Shown in pieces: positions 26,101 through 34,932 of a stretch of DNA of 64,000 bases (positions within the stretch are counted from its first letter, which is position 1; each line of letters begins with the position of its first letter). The stretch covers positions 682,001 through 746,000 of the forward strand of contig NZ_JARVTG010000002.1 of NCBI RefSeq assembly GCF_029846635.1, given 5' to 3'. The translations under genes and the position numbers were made by a program. The notes under the pieces are model-generated. The model was not told the origin of the DNA. It worked only from the letters and a program-made list of their open reading frames with translations, and ran no database searches. Origin of the DNA: Pokkaliibacter sp. MBI-7. GTDB taxonomy: Bacteria > Pseudomonadota > Gammaproteobacteria > Pseudomonadales > Balneatricaceae.

Positions 26101-26124
26101 GAAGGCTGCCGGTGGGCAGCCTTC
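26101..26124 (+). terminator. Probable terminator after the GlcG-like gene
   Basis: GAAGGCTGCC / GGCAGCCTTC, a 10-bp perfect stem with a GGTG loop, followed by GCTATTTATG. The U-run is weak. It lies 29 bp after the stop codon. Confidence 0.7.
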
Positions 26125-26193
26125 GCTATTTATGTGGTTTGTCTTTTGCGGGCAGGCCGTTGCTGGTTTGTGTAGGGTCATTCCATTTTCTAT

Positions 26194-26209
26194 AAATAAT
26201 ATATTAAAA
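26194..26209. repeat. Shared 16-bp AT-rich element, copy 2
   Basis: Exact copy of the AAATAATATATTAAAA at 25615-25630, in a very AT-rich stretch before the amidohydrolase operon. Probably part of its promoter or an operator shared with the GlcG-like gene. Confidence 0.5.
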
Positions 26210-26345
26210 ATTTTATTAAATAATATTGTATTTTTAGTTGCCGCTTTACGCATTCCTGTATATGGTTCTCAACAGTCTCACAGCTGGTGACACATCAGCC
26301 GTCGAACAAAAACAACTAACGAGAACTACTGCGAGAGTGCCTGCT

Positions 26346-27383
26346 ATGACTTGTTGCGGCATTGATATTCACGCTCACGTCGTCCCCGGCCATTTCCCGG
26401 CCTGGATTGACGGAAAGATTCCCCAGGGCTGGCCTGCCATGGTGGAGGCACCTGCCAGAGCAGGGCACTGCCACCGTCATGTGATGATTGACGGCAAGAA
26501 CTACCGCACTGTGTCTGACCATTGCTGGAACGTTGCCAGACGTCTGGCTGATCTGCCGGAAATGGGCATCGCGATGCAGGTTATTTCTCCCATGCCGGAG
26601 CTGCTTAGCTACTGGCTCCCCGCTGGCACGGCACAGCCTCTGGTACGTTTTCTCAATGAGACCATCGCTGTAATGGTGGCCGAGAGTGAAGGTGTGCTGC
26701 AGGGTTTCGGCGCTGTACCCCTGCAGGATATGAACCTGGCTCTGGCAGAGCTGGACTACCTGCACAGCCATCTGCAGCTGAGCGGCGTAGAAATTGGCAG
26801 TCATATCAATGGTATTCCGCTGGGCGATATGCGCCTGCGACCCTTCTTCGAGGCCTGTGCCGAACGGGATATACCGGTCTTCGTGCATGCCTTGAAGCCA
26901 ACGGGTATGGACCGGCTGGTTGGTCCTGCTCAACTGCAACAGGTACTTGCTTATCCCAGTGATGTCGGTCTGGCTGCTACCTCAGTCATTACCGGCAATT
27001 TACTGGAAAGCCTCCCTGCCTTGCGTCTGGCGTTCAGCCATGGTGGTGGCACCTTTGCATCGCTACTGCCGCGCTTGCAGCAGGGATGGCTGGTTTTTCC
27101 TGACCTTCAGGCAAGCATGCAGACGGCACCGGTAACACAGGCGCGCCAGCTGTATTTCGACACGCTGGTGTTTGATCAGCACACGCTGCAACACCTGATA
27201 CAACAGTTAGGCGCCCGCCAGCTGATGCTGGGTACCGATTACCCCTTCAATTTCCGCGAAAAGCAGCCGGCGGCGCAGGTACATGCCTGTCAGTTGTCCG
27301 CCTCCGATAGAGATGCACTGCTGTTTGGCAATGCACAGCGTTTTCTTGGTCTGGCTTCACCGCATTCAAGGATTTCATTATGA
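26346..27383 (+). CDS. ACMSD-type amidohydrolase
   Basis: 345-residue metal-dependent hydrolase or decarboxylase. The metal motif GIDIHAHVVPG is at the N-terminus (His9, His11); FVHALKP supplies the middle His; LAFSHGGGTFASLLPRL and MLGTDYPFNF (Asp) complete the family pattern of 2-amino-3-carboxymuconate semialdehyde decarboxylase and resorcylate decarboxylase. The frame is open back to 26238, but the first 36 residues are not family-like. Overlaps the extradiol dioxygenase gene by 4 bp. It probably decarboxylates or hydrolyses a ring or ring-cleavage product. Confidence 0.85.
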   Translation: MTCCGIDIHAHVVPGHFPAWIDGKIPQGWPAMVEAPARAGHCHRHVMIDGKNYRTVSDHCWNVARRLADLPEMGIAMQVISPMPELLSYWLPAGTAQPLVRFLNETIAVMVAESEGVLQGFGAVPLQDMNLALAELDYLHSHLQLSGVEIGSHINGIPLGDMRLRPFFEACAERDIPVFVHALKPTGMDRLVGPAQLQQVLAYPSDVGLAATSVITGNLLESLPALRLAFSHGGGTFASLLPRLQQGWLVFPDLQASMQTAPVTQARQLYFDTLVFDQHTLQHLIQQLGARQLMLGTDYPFNFREKQPAAQVHACQLSASDRDALLFGNAQRFLGLASPHSRISL

Positions 27384-28282
27384 GTTCTCCGCTTATCGAA
27401 GGGCTGCGCAGCGTTGCCTTTAACGTACCTGACCTGGCACTGGCTGAACGGTTCTATACCGACGTATGGCACCTGGATGTCGCGGCTCGCAGCACATCAG
27501 CGATCTACCTGAGCGGTACCGGCAAAGACCACCATCTGCTGGCACTGCATCAGGCCGACCAGCTGGCTATTCGTGATGTGACGCTGCGCGCGCGCAGCGC
27601 CAGTGCGCTGAACGACATCGCAGCACAGGTGCAGGAGCAGGGCGGAAAGGTATTGGCTGGACCCGGCCCGTCTGCCCAGCCCTCCGGTGGGCAGGAAGTC
27701 GTGATTGCCGATCCGCACGGACGTATTTTTCGTGTGGTTTACGGCGACCAGCTGCGTACAGAAGTCACCGCATCACCTGACCGGCCGATCCGGCTCGCTC
27801 ATGCCGTACTCAACAGCCACGACGTTGCCGCGTCACAGCAGTTCTTTGCGTCCGTGTTTGGCTTCAGGCTGGCCGACCGCACCCGCATCATGGCTTTCCT
27901 CAACTGTGATACCGACCACCACACCATTGCCTTTGGCGATGCCGACAACGATGCCCTCAATCATGTGGCCTTTCTGATGCGCGACATTGATTCCGTTATG
28001 CGCGGCGGAGGCCGTATGCGTGACGCCCAGCATCCCATCGAATGGGGCCCCGGCCGGCACGGCCCGGGCAACAACGCCTTCAACTACTTTATCGGCCCCT
28101 TTGGTGAGGTGATCGAGTACACAGCCGAAGTCGAACAGATCGATGACAGTTACCGCGCCGGAAGCCCGGAAGACTGGACCTGGCCAGCGGGCAGGGTTGA
28201 CCATTGGGGGATTTCCCAGCCCCCATCAAAGGCACTGAAAGAAGCTCAGAAAAGCGTATTTTTCATCCCAGTGAATGGATAA
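27380..28282 (+). CDS. VOC-family extradiol ring-cleavage dioxygenase
   Basis: 300 residues, two tandem VOC modules as in catechol 2,3-dioxygenase. The N-terminal module LRSVAFNVPDLALAERFYTDVW lacks clear metal ligands. The C-terminal module carries them in RLAHAVLNSHDVAASQQFF (His), TDHHTIAFGDADND (His) and FGEVIEYTAEVEQI (Glu). Fe(II)-dependent cleavage of a catechol-type ring beside the two hydroxyls is expected. The HPIEWGPGRHGPGNNAFNYF block is typical of this class. Coupled to the amidohydrolase gene by an ATGA overlap. Confidence 0.87.
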   Translation: MSSPLIEGLRSVAFNVPDLALAERFYTDVWHLDVAARSTSAIYLSGTGKDHHLLALHQADQLAIRDVTLRARSASALNDIAAQVQEQGGKVLAGPGPSAQPSGGQEVVIADPHGRIFRVVYGDQLRTEVTASPDRPIRLAHAVLNSHDVAASQQFFASVFGFRLADRTRIMAFLNCDTDHHTIAFGDADNDALNHVAFLMRDIDSVMRGGGRMRDAQHPIEWGPGRHGPGNNAFNYFIGPFGEVIEYTAEVEQIDDSYRAGSPEDWTWPAGRVDHWGISQPPSKALKEAQKSVFFIPVNG

Positions 28283-28288
28283 CAACAA

Positions 28289-29155
28289 ATGAAACTGACT
28301 ACCTACCTCCGTGATGGACAAGCTCGTCTGGGTTTGATCGAAGGGAACCATCTCATCGATTTCAATGACGCTCAGCCACAGGTGCCTGCCGATATGCGTG
28401 CAGCTCTGGAAGCGGGCGTGGATCTGCAGGCTGCTGCCCGTGCTGCTCATGAAAGCACCGCCGCGCGGCTGGCACTGGATACGGTGACACTGGCACCGCT
28501 GGTTCCCGAGCCCGGCAAATTTATCTGCCTTGGCCTGAACTACTTCGACCATGCCAAAGAGGGTGGCCGTGAAAAGCCGGACTATCCCTGGTTCTTCTTC
28601 CGTGGCAAAAGCTCACTGCTGGCCGATCAGGAGCCCGGCCGCGTACCGAAGATTTCCAGCAAGTTTGATTATGAAGCGGAGCTGGCTGTGATCATTGGTC
28701 GCAGCGTACCGCGTCACGTCTCACAACAGGAGGCACTGAACTACGTGTTCGGCTACTCCTGCTTCAATGACATGTCAGTGCGTGACTATCAGAAGCGCAC
28801 ACCACAGTGGACTATCGGCAAGAACTTCGACGCCACCGGCGGCTTTGGCCCGGTACTGGTGACCGCTGACGAGCTGCCACAGGGAGCCGAGGGCCTCAAT
28901 ATCCAGTGTGTACTCAATGGCGAAGTCATGCAGAACGCGACGACCAGCGACATGATCTGGTCCGTCGCCGAAACCATCGCCCTGCTGTCTGAGTGCCTGA
29001 CGCTGGAACCCGGTGATGTGATCGCCATGGGCACCCCGGCAGGTGTCGGACAGGCCCGTACGCCTCAGGTCTGGATGAAAGAGGGTGATACCGTCGAAAT
29101 CCGCATTGAGGGCATCGGCACCCTGACTAACCCGATTCTGGCAGAGGCGGTCTGA
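28289..29155 (+). CDS. Fumarylacetoacetate hydrolase family protein
   Basis: 288 residues. FAH-type core LVPEPGKFICLGLNYFDHAKEGG, then FDYEAELAVIIGRSVPRHV with acidic metal ligands, GYSCFNDMSVRDYQKR, TIGKNFDATGGFGPVL and GDVIAMGTPAGVGQARTPQVWMKEGDTVEIRIEGIGTLTNP. The family includes acylpyruvate hydrolases, 2-hydroxyhepta-2,4-diene-1,7-dioate isomerases and related enzymes that process extradiol cleavage products. Six bases separate it from the dioxygenase gene. Confidence 0.92.
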   Translation: MKLTTYLRDGQARLGLIEGNHLIDFNDAQPQVPADMRAALEAGVDLQAAARAAHESTAARLALDTVTLAPLVPEPGKFICLGLNYFDHAKEGGREKPDYPWFFFRGKSSLLADQEPGRVPKISSKFDYEAELAVIIGRSVPRHVSQQEALNYVFGYSCFNDMSVRDYQKRTPQWTIGKNFDATGGFGPVLVTADELPQGAEGLNIQCVLNGEVMQNATTSDMIWSVAETIALLSECLTLEPGDVIAMGTPAGVGQARTPQVWMKEGDTVEIRIEGIGTLTNPILAEAV

Positions 29156-29158
29156 GCG

Positions 29159-30736
29159 ATGACAGGCGTAGTCTATGACGTCGCCATCGTAGGTTACGGC
29201 CCATCCGGGGCCGTAGCTGCCGGTCTGCTCGGGCAGGCTGGCATGCAGGTCTACGTGTGTGACAGGATTTCCGCGGTCTATGACAAGCCCCGTGCCATTG
29301 CGCTGGATCACGAGATCCAGCGGGTGTTCCAGCAGCTGGGGGTGATGGGTGAGATTGAACCTTACTGCGAGCCCTTTACCGACTCCTGTTACTACGGCGT
29401 GGACGGGCAGCTGATCCGTCGCATGACCATGGTCGATAAGCCCTACCCGCAGGGGTATATCCCTTCCATCGTGTTCACCCAGCCGCCGGTGGAAGCAGTG
29501 CTGCGGCGTAAAGTCGCCAGTCTGCCTTCTGTCACGGTCGATCTGGGTGTCACAGTGACCGGACTGCAACAGGATGACAAGCATCAGGAACAGCAACCGG
29601 ATGAGACACTGGTCCATCTCACTGTCGAAAATCAGGACGGCCACAGCAGGACGATCAGTGCACGCTACGTGATCGGCTGTGATGGCGCATCAAGCACCGT
29701 TCGCAGTCTGTCAGGCATCACTCTGGAAGACCTCGATTTCGACGAACCCTGGCTGGTCGTAGATGTGCTGGCCAATGAGCAGGGTCTGCAGAAACTGCCG
29801 CAAACCAGCGTGCAGTATTGCGAGCCTGAGCGGCCATGCACCTTCGTTATCGGCCCCGGCAATCACCGCCGCTGGGAAATCTCGCTGAAGGAAGGTGAAG
29901 ATCCGCAGCTGGCGGCAACGCCCGAAGGCACCTGGCAACTGCTGCAGCGCTGGATCACGCCGGATGATGCTCAGTTGTGGCGTCAGGCCAGTTACCGTTT
30001 CCATGCACTGGTAGCCGGGTGCTGGCGTGCAGGCCGTGTTTTTATCGCCGGCGATGCCGCCCATCAGCAGCCGCCCTTTCTGGGGCAGGGTATGTGTCAG
30101 GGCGTGCGTGATGTCAGCAATCTGGTCTGGAAACTGCTCAGCGTGCTGAATAAGACCATCGACGGCGAAGCTGCCGAGCGGCTGCTCGACAGTTACGGTG
30201 TTGAGCGCAAAGAACATGTTCGTCAGCTGACAACCACCATCAAGGCGATCGGCGCAGTGATCTGCGAGCGGGATGCAGACAAAGCCCGCGCCCGTGATCA
30301 AAAACTGCTCAGCGACTGTCAGGGTACGGTCAGGCCGACACCGCGGCAGGACGTATTACCACGTCTGACCACCGGCCTGATCAGCGAGTCCACCGCCGCT
30401 GGCAGCCTGTTTCCACAACCCTGGGTGGCGTCAGCCGCGGGGGCCGAGCGGATGGATCAGCAGCTTGGCCATGGCTGGAGGCTGATTACCCTGACCGAGA
30501 GTACCGGTGCCGTTGATGAACAGCTGCGTACGCTGCTGTCGCTGACGGTTGCGCGGCTCGGCAGTGATCAGCTGACCGAGCAGGACAATGTGCTGGCAGG
30601 CTGGTTTGACCGGCATCAGGTGACGGCCGCGCTGGTTCGGCCAGACAACTACGTTTATGGTACGGCCGCCACCCATGAAGCGCTGCTGGTGTTGCAACGA
30701 CAGTTGTTGCAGACCTTGAGCGGCAAGGAGTCCTGA
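29159..30736 (+). CDS. FAD-dependent aromatic hydroxylase, MhpA-like
   Basis: 525-residue class A flavin monooxygenase. FAD-binding VAIVGYGPSGAVAAGLLGQAGMQVYVCDR (about residues 8-36), the DG motif in RYVIGCDGASSTVRSLSG (about 170-187) and the GD motif FIAGDAAHQQPPFLGQGMCQGVRDVSNLVWKL (about 296-327). The overall form matches 3-(3-hydroxyphenyl)propionate hydroxylase and relatives, which add an ortho hydroxyl using NAD(P)H and O2. It would prepare the ring for the dioxygenase encoded upstream. The substrate is not determinable from sequence. Confidence 0.92.
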   Translation: MTGVVYDVAIVGYGPSGAVAAGLLGQAGMQVYVCDRISAVYDKPRAIALDHEIQRVFQQLGVMGEIEPYCEPFTDSCYYGVDGQLIRRMTMVDKPYPQGYIPSIVFTQPPVEAVLRRKVASLPSVTVDLGVTVTGLQQDDKHQEQQPDETLVHLTVENQDGHSRTISARYVIGCDGASSTVRSLSGITLEDLDFDEPWLVVDVLANEQGLQKLPQTSVQYCEPERPCTFVIGPGNHRRWEISLKEGEDPQLAATPEGTWQLLQRWITPDDAQLWRQASYRFHALVAGCWRAGRVFIAGDAAHQQPPFLGQGMCQGVRDVSNLVWKLLSVLNKTIDGEAAERLLDSYGVERKEHVRQLTTTIKAIGAVICERDADKARARDQKLLSDCQGTVRPTPRQDVLPRLTTGLISESTAAGSLFPQPWVASAAGAERMDQQLGHGWRLITLTESTGAVDEQLRTLLSLTVARLGSDQLTEQDNVLAGWFDRHQVTAALVRPDNYVYGTAATHEALLVLQRQLLQTLSGKES

Positions 30737-31380
30737 TGAATCACACCCTGTATTTCGCCCCCGGCACCTGTTCACGCGTGGTCATGGCCGCCCTCGCACA
30801 TCTCGACCTGGCCTGTCAGGCTGAGCAGGTGAAACTGGCAGAAGGGCAGCAGCGTTCGGCGGCCTATCTGGCCATCAACCCCAAGGGCAAGGTGCCCGTT
30901 CTGGTCACGCCCGAGGGGCCGCTGACTGACGTGATCGCCATCGCTGTCTATCTGGATGATCAGGCGACAATACAGGGCAAAAAGGAGCGGCTGCTGCCAC
31001 TGCAGGGTTTTGCCCGTGCCACGGCGATGTCGTGGCTGAGCTGGTGTGCCGGTACGATTCATCCCCTGATCTACCGCCTGCGCATGACGGCACGGATTCA
31101 CCCCGATGTTTCACAGCATGAAATCGTTCGCACTGCCGCCATGCAGGAGCTGACGCAGCAACTGCAGGTTGCCGAGCAGCAACTAAGCAGCGAAACAGGG
31201 CTGTGGCTGGCCGCGTCTGAGTGGACACTGGCCGATGCCTATCTGTTGTGGGCCTGGCAACGGGCGCAGCTGGCCGGGCTGGACAGCAGCCAGTGGCCCG
31301 CATTGGAAAAGTGGTCACAACGCGCCGAACAGCATCCCAGCTGGCAGCTGGCCATGGCGATCGAAGCCAAGGCGAGTTAA
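30736..31380 (+). CDS. Glutathione S-transferase family protein
   Basis: 214 residues: thioredoxin-like N-terminal domain (LYFAPGTCSRVVMAALAHLDL, with YLAINPKGKVPVLVTPEGPLTDVIAIAVYL around 41-72), then a helical domain ending in LADAYLLWAWQRAQLAGLD. GSTs in aromatic operons often act as maleylpyruvate isomerases or in reductive steps; which applies is unknown. The start overlaps the hydroxylase stop (TGATG). Last gene of the operon. Confidence 0.88.
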   Translation: MNHTLYFAPGTCSRVVMAALAHLDLACQAEQVKLAEGQQRSAAYLAINPKGKVPVLVTPEGPLTDVIAIAVYLDDQATIQGKKERLLPLQGFARATAMSWLSWCAGTIHPLIYRLRMTARIHPDVSQHEIVRTAAMQELTQQLQVAEQQLSSETGLWLAASEWTLADAYLLWAWQRAQLAGLDSSQWPALEKWSQRAEQHPSWQLAMAIEAKAS

Positions 31381-31470
31381 CTGTGCCCTGCATGAATGTT
31401 TAGAACTATTCGCGATCTGCAGCGCTTCTCGCCTTATCTGGTTATAAATCGCGAGATTGTGAAGACATTC

Positions 31471-32385
31471 TTAGTGGGTGATAGTGCAAGCAATTGATAG
31501 CAATCGCTCTCTTAACCATTTATGTGCTGGATCTTCATCTTGGTAGCATGGCCACACCATTACTTCGGTCAGTGAGGGCATTTCAAAAGGTGCAGGCAGA
31601 AGTTTTACCGGGTAATGCTTCGCCATTTCGATGGCTAAACGGTAGTGCAGAGTGACAACACGATCAGTCCCCATAACAAGAAAGGGGGCAGCACTGAAGT
31701 GATCCACAGTACATTCGATTCGGCGCTGTCTGCCATATCTGGGTAAAAACCACTCCTCAAATGCAATGCTGCCTTCCTCTCCTATGCGAATAGCAACATG
31801 GCCGCTACTCATATAATCGTCCATTGAAAGCTCATTAATATTGATGGCATGTTCAGCACACATCATACAAATATGTTCGTCATGCATAAGATCAATTTGA
31901 GGGTGCTGAATTCGCTTTGCGTATTGCTCAGGAATGACCAATATATCAATATCGCCTTTCTCAAACTGTCCCAATATATCATCAGGGACACGAGTGAGAT
32001 TGAGATGCATACCCGGTGCAATATTTGCTATCTCACGCACAACCTTCGAAATCAAGATACTAACCATATAGTCTGATGCGGCAATAGTGTAACTTCTATT
32101 TACTGTTGCTGGGTCAAAGCATGGACGCAGCGCTACAGTAGCTCGGACTTTCATTAGAGCATCTCGGACAGGGTTAATTAGGCTTCTGGCCAAAGGAGTT
32201 AGCTCCATCCGGCGTCCTACTGGAACTAATAAACTATCTTCAAAATGGTCTCGTAGTCTGGAAAGTGCTGCGCTAGTTGCAGACTGTCCAATATGAAGAC
32301 GCTCACTGGCTCTCGTGACATTTTTTTCTTCCAGCAATACATCGAGGACAATCAGGAGATTTAAGTCAAACTTGTCCATTCGCAT
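31471..32385 (-). CDS. LysR family regulator, NodD-like
   Basis: 304 residues. The winged helix MDKFDLNLLIVLDVLLEEKNVTRASERLHIGQSATSAALSRLRDHFEDSLLV opens the protein. The effector domain follows, with MELTPLARSLINPVRDALMKV. The LNLLIVLDVLLEEKNVTRAS form is typical of the NodD/LinR/PcpR branch that responds to aromatic or phenolic inducers. Divergent from a beta-barrel gene and three catabolic-type genes, which it probably activates. Noticeably AT-rich compared with the operon to its left. Confidence 0.9.
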   Translation of the reverse strand: MRMDKFDLNLLIVLDVLLEEKNVTRASERLHIGQSATSAALSRLRDHFEDSLLVPVGRRMELTPLARSLINPVRDALMKVRATVALRPCFDPATVNRSYTIAASDYMVSILISKVVREIANIAPGMHLNLTRVPDDILGQFEKGDIDILVIPEQYAKRIQHPQIDLMHDEHICMMCAEHAININELSMDDYMSSGHVAIRIGEEGSIAFEEWFLPRYGRQRRIECTVDHFSAAPFLVMGTDRVVTLHYRLAIEMAKHYPVKLLPAPFEMPSLTEVMVWPCYQDEDPAHKWLRERLLSIACTITH

Positions 32386-32552
32386 TCTAGGATACTCCTA
32401 ATTATTCAGGTATTAATTCTATCAATACAAGGCATTAATTCAATCTGATTTTATTATTTTATATTGCCTGATATGGTAAATCTGCACTTTAAGACAATCT
32501 ATCATTGTCAGAGTCGGCCTAGAAAAGATAAAAATAATAGGGTGAAAATAGA

Positions 32553-33632
32553 ATGAGAAAAATTAAAAATGCAGTGGCAGTAGCCGCTGTAACAATGATT
32601 TCATCTGAAGCATTCTCGCAAGAGCTTCCTTTATCAGTCCAGTCACAGATAAACTTTAGTAAAGCAGGTCTACTAAGATCATTTTATGAAAGTGATCAGT
32701 ATGGATCTGTGCAATGGCGTATAGGCCAGGCACGCTCAACGATAGGTGGAGCAAAATCTCCATCTGCACCTCAAAATGGTTATTCCGACAAAACAACAGA
32801 CTCTGTTATTCCTATAAAAGTTCTGCATTCCCTATCCGGGGGAAATTCTGATCTACTTTTTGGTATTAAAGGAACTTTTCCAAATGGCTATGGCAATCAA
32901 AACACCCTCGATGGCGAAATATATCGCTTAGATGCTGAGTATCTTCACTATATTGATACTGACACTATGCTAGGTATTGGAGCCTTTTATGAAGCATCTG
33001 ATTTAAATAGCTCTGGAATAGCAAGTAGCGATATTGAGTCTAAAGGCGGTGGAATACGTGTCGACGCAATTAGAAAATTTTCAGCTCACTGGGGGATGGC
33101 TGCGCGTGCAGAGTATTACTGGGGAACAACTAAAGTAACCAACCCAATCACTTCCTCCTTCTCTCTTATACATAAACAAGGCGATGATCATATTTACACA
33201 CAGGCTGAACTGATTGGCCAATATCGGCAAGATGATACTGGTGTAATACCGGTAGGCTGGGTTCTGCACCCTGCATTAGGTATTCAGTATCAGCATAACT
33301 ATCTTGAATCTACAGCTAATAACCTAGGCGTGATTTCATCAGGAGTGGTTGGAGATTCTGAAGAGTATGGTACATGGTGGACACATCTGCGTCTTGAGAA
33401 AGAAACCTCTCCCGGTGAATGGACTCCTACATTTCTTTTGGGATATGAAAGAGAGTATGTGAATAATTTGGATAAGTATGTTCAGGAGCCTTCTTATGGG
33501 GTTGTTGGCACTGGCATATCTATGCTTACTCAGGGTGGGATGCGAGTAGGCGTTGAGTATTCCCGTCATCAGGGTTTCAACGGCAATCGAATAAATAGTG
33601 CACTTTTGGGTACATTGAACTTTAGATTTTAG
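32553..33632 (+). CDS. Outer-membrane beta-barrel protein, unknown
   Basis: 359 residues with signal peptide MRKIKNAVAVAAVTMISSEAFSQ. Alternating aromatic and polar strands run throughout, and it ends in LNFRF, the terminal Phe signature of outer-membrane barrels. No specific family recognised. First gene after the divergent LysR promoter. With the transporter and the oxygenase downstream it is a candidate porin for a hydrophobic aromatic such as a phenylpropene or stilbene. The 167-bp gap upstream has repeated ATTAATTC elements that may be LysR sites. Confidence 0.7.
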   Translation: MRKIKNAVAVAAVTMISSEAFSQELPLSVQSQINFSKAGLLRSFYESDQYGSVQWRIGQARSTIGGAKSPSAPQNGYSDKTTDSVIPIKVLHSLSGGNSDLLFGIKGTFPNGYGNQNTLDGEIYRLDAEYLHYIDTDTMLGIGAFYEASDLNSSGIASSDIESKGGGIRVDAIRKFSAHWGMAARAEYYWGTTKVTNPITSSFSLIHKQGDDHIYTQAELIGQYRQDDTGVIPVGWVLHPALGIQYQHNYLESTANNLGVISSGVVGDSEEYGTWWTHLRLEKETSPGEWTPTFLLGYEREYVNNLDKYVQEPSYGVVGTGISMLTQGGMRVGVEYSRHQGFNGNRINSALLGTLNFRF

Positions 33633-33703
33633 AATTCAGTTAAAAAGACACCTTCTATCTTGAGAGGGTAGATAATAAAGTCCAAATAATAGGTGAATTA
33701 ATA

Positions 33704-34894
33704 ATGACAAAAATCAACACCCTTTCTGGTAATGCTGCACTTAGCGTGGGGCATATGGCCGGAATGATAGACTTAGCGGCTTTACCCTTATGGATAACTG
33801 CATTAATGGAGTCTTATAAATTACAAGCACCTCAAGCTGGTTTAACCGTCACTCTGTTTTTGCTCGGCGTTGTTATATCAAGTATATATTTATCATCTAA
33901 GTTTGAGATGCTTCCACGACGTCATGTTTCATTTTTTGGTTTCTCATTATCGGCGTCGTGCTTTATAGCAATAGCTATTCTACCCATTGATCCACATAGC
34001 TTTTTAACTCTTTTGATTCTACATTTTGCCGCCGGATTAGGTTCTGGTTCTGCACTCTCGGTGACTCATGGATGTATTGGTAGATCAGAAAATCCACACC
34101 GGCTATTTGGTATCGTTAATGTCGCTATGGGAGTGCTTGCGATTATCATGTTTGCTGTGCTGCCGGGGTTAATGCACAGCATGGGTGCGCATGTAATCTT
34201 TATCGCTTTCTCTATTACGATGGGGTTAGCAGCAGTTAGTGCAGTATTATTCTTTCCTGATATAGAAACACCACCATCAAATAACTTCGCTCCAAAGGCC
34301 GTGAGAACTGAAGCATATAAGCTGCACAGTACTGCATGGTTAATTATTGCTGTCATCGCATGCCTGGCGCTTAGTCAAGCAATTGTATTTTCCTATTTGG
34401 ATCGTATTGGTGATGTGCGTGGGTTCAGTAAAGAAAAAATACAAACACTACTGGTAGTAATGGGATTTGTTAATTTGCTACCAGGAATCTTAGCAGCGCT
34501 ATTGCAAAAACATCTTTCTCCTTTTGGAGTTGGTATAGCTGGTCTGTGTCTACAAGGAGCATGTGCACTTACCATTACAAATTCACATGAATATCAGCTC
34601 TTTGCTGCGCCTGCTGCTGTCTATGTCACTCTGACTATTTTTACGCATACATTTCTATTTGGAATGCTGTCAAAGATTGATCCGACGGGTCGAGCAGTTG
34701 CTGCTACGCCAGCAATGATGATGACAGGGTCTGCACTTGGGCCTGTTTTAGGCGGGCTGATTGTTACGGGTGTTGGATACGGTGGGTTGGGCTGTGCAGT
34801 TCTTGTTATTGCATGTTTTGCTATCGGCTTACTGCTACGCGCCCGTTATGTTCTTAATCAGAGTAATGAGTCTGCCATGTTGGCTAACTCTTAA
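33704..34894 (+). CDS. MFS transporter
   Basis: 396-residue membrane protein with about twelve hydrophobic segments. The first-half block VSFFGFSLSASCFIAIAILPIDPHSF and second-half PTGRAVAATPAMMMTGSALGPVLGGLIV fit the drug or aromatic-acid branch of the major facilitator superfamily. Located between a beta-barrel gene and an RPE65-type oxygenase gene, so a role in uptake of the oxygenase substrate or export of its product is likely. Confidence 0.85.
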   Translation: MTKINTLSGNAALSVGHMAGMIDLAALPLWITALMESYKLQAPQAGLTVTLFLLGVVISSIYLSSKFEMLPRRHVSFFGFSLSASCFIAIAILPIDPHSFLTLLILHFAAGLGSGSALSVTHGCIGRSENPHRLFGIVNVAMGVLAIIMFAVLPGLMHSMGAHVIFIAFSITMGLAAVSAVLFFPDIETPPSNNFAPKAVRTEAYKLHSTAWLIIAVIACLALSQAIVFSYLDRIGDVRGFSKEKIQTLLVVMGFVNLLPGILAALLQKHLSPFGVGIAGLCLQGACALTITNSHEYQLFAAPAAVYVTLTIFTHTFLFGMLSKIDPTGRAVAATPAMMMTGSALGPVLGGLIVTGVGYGGLGCAVLVIACFAIGLLLRARYVLNQSNESAMLANS

Positions 34895-34932
34895 ATAAAA
34901 CTTCTTCATAAAACTATTTCGTGGAGATTGAT

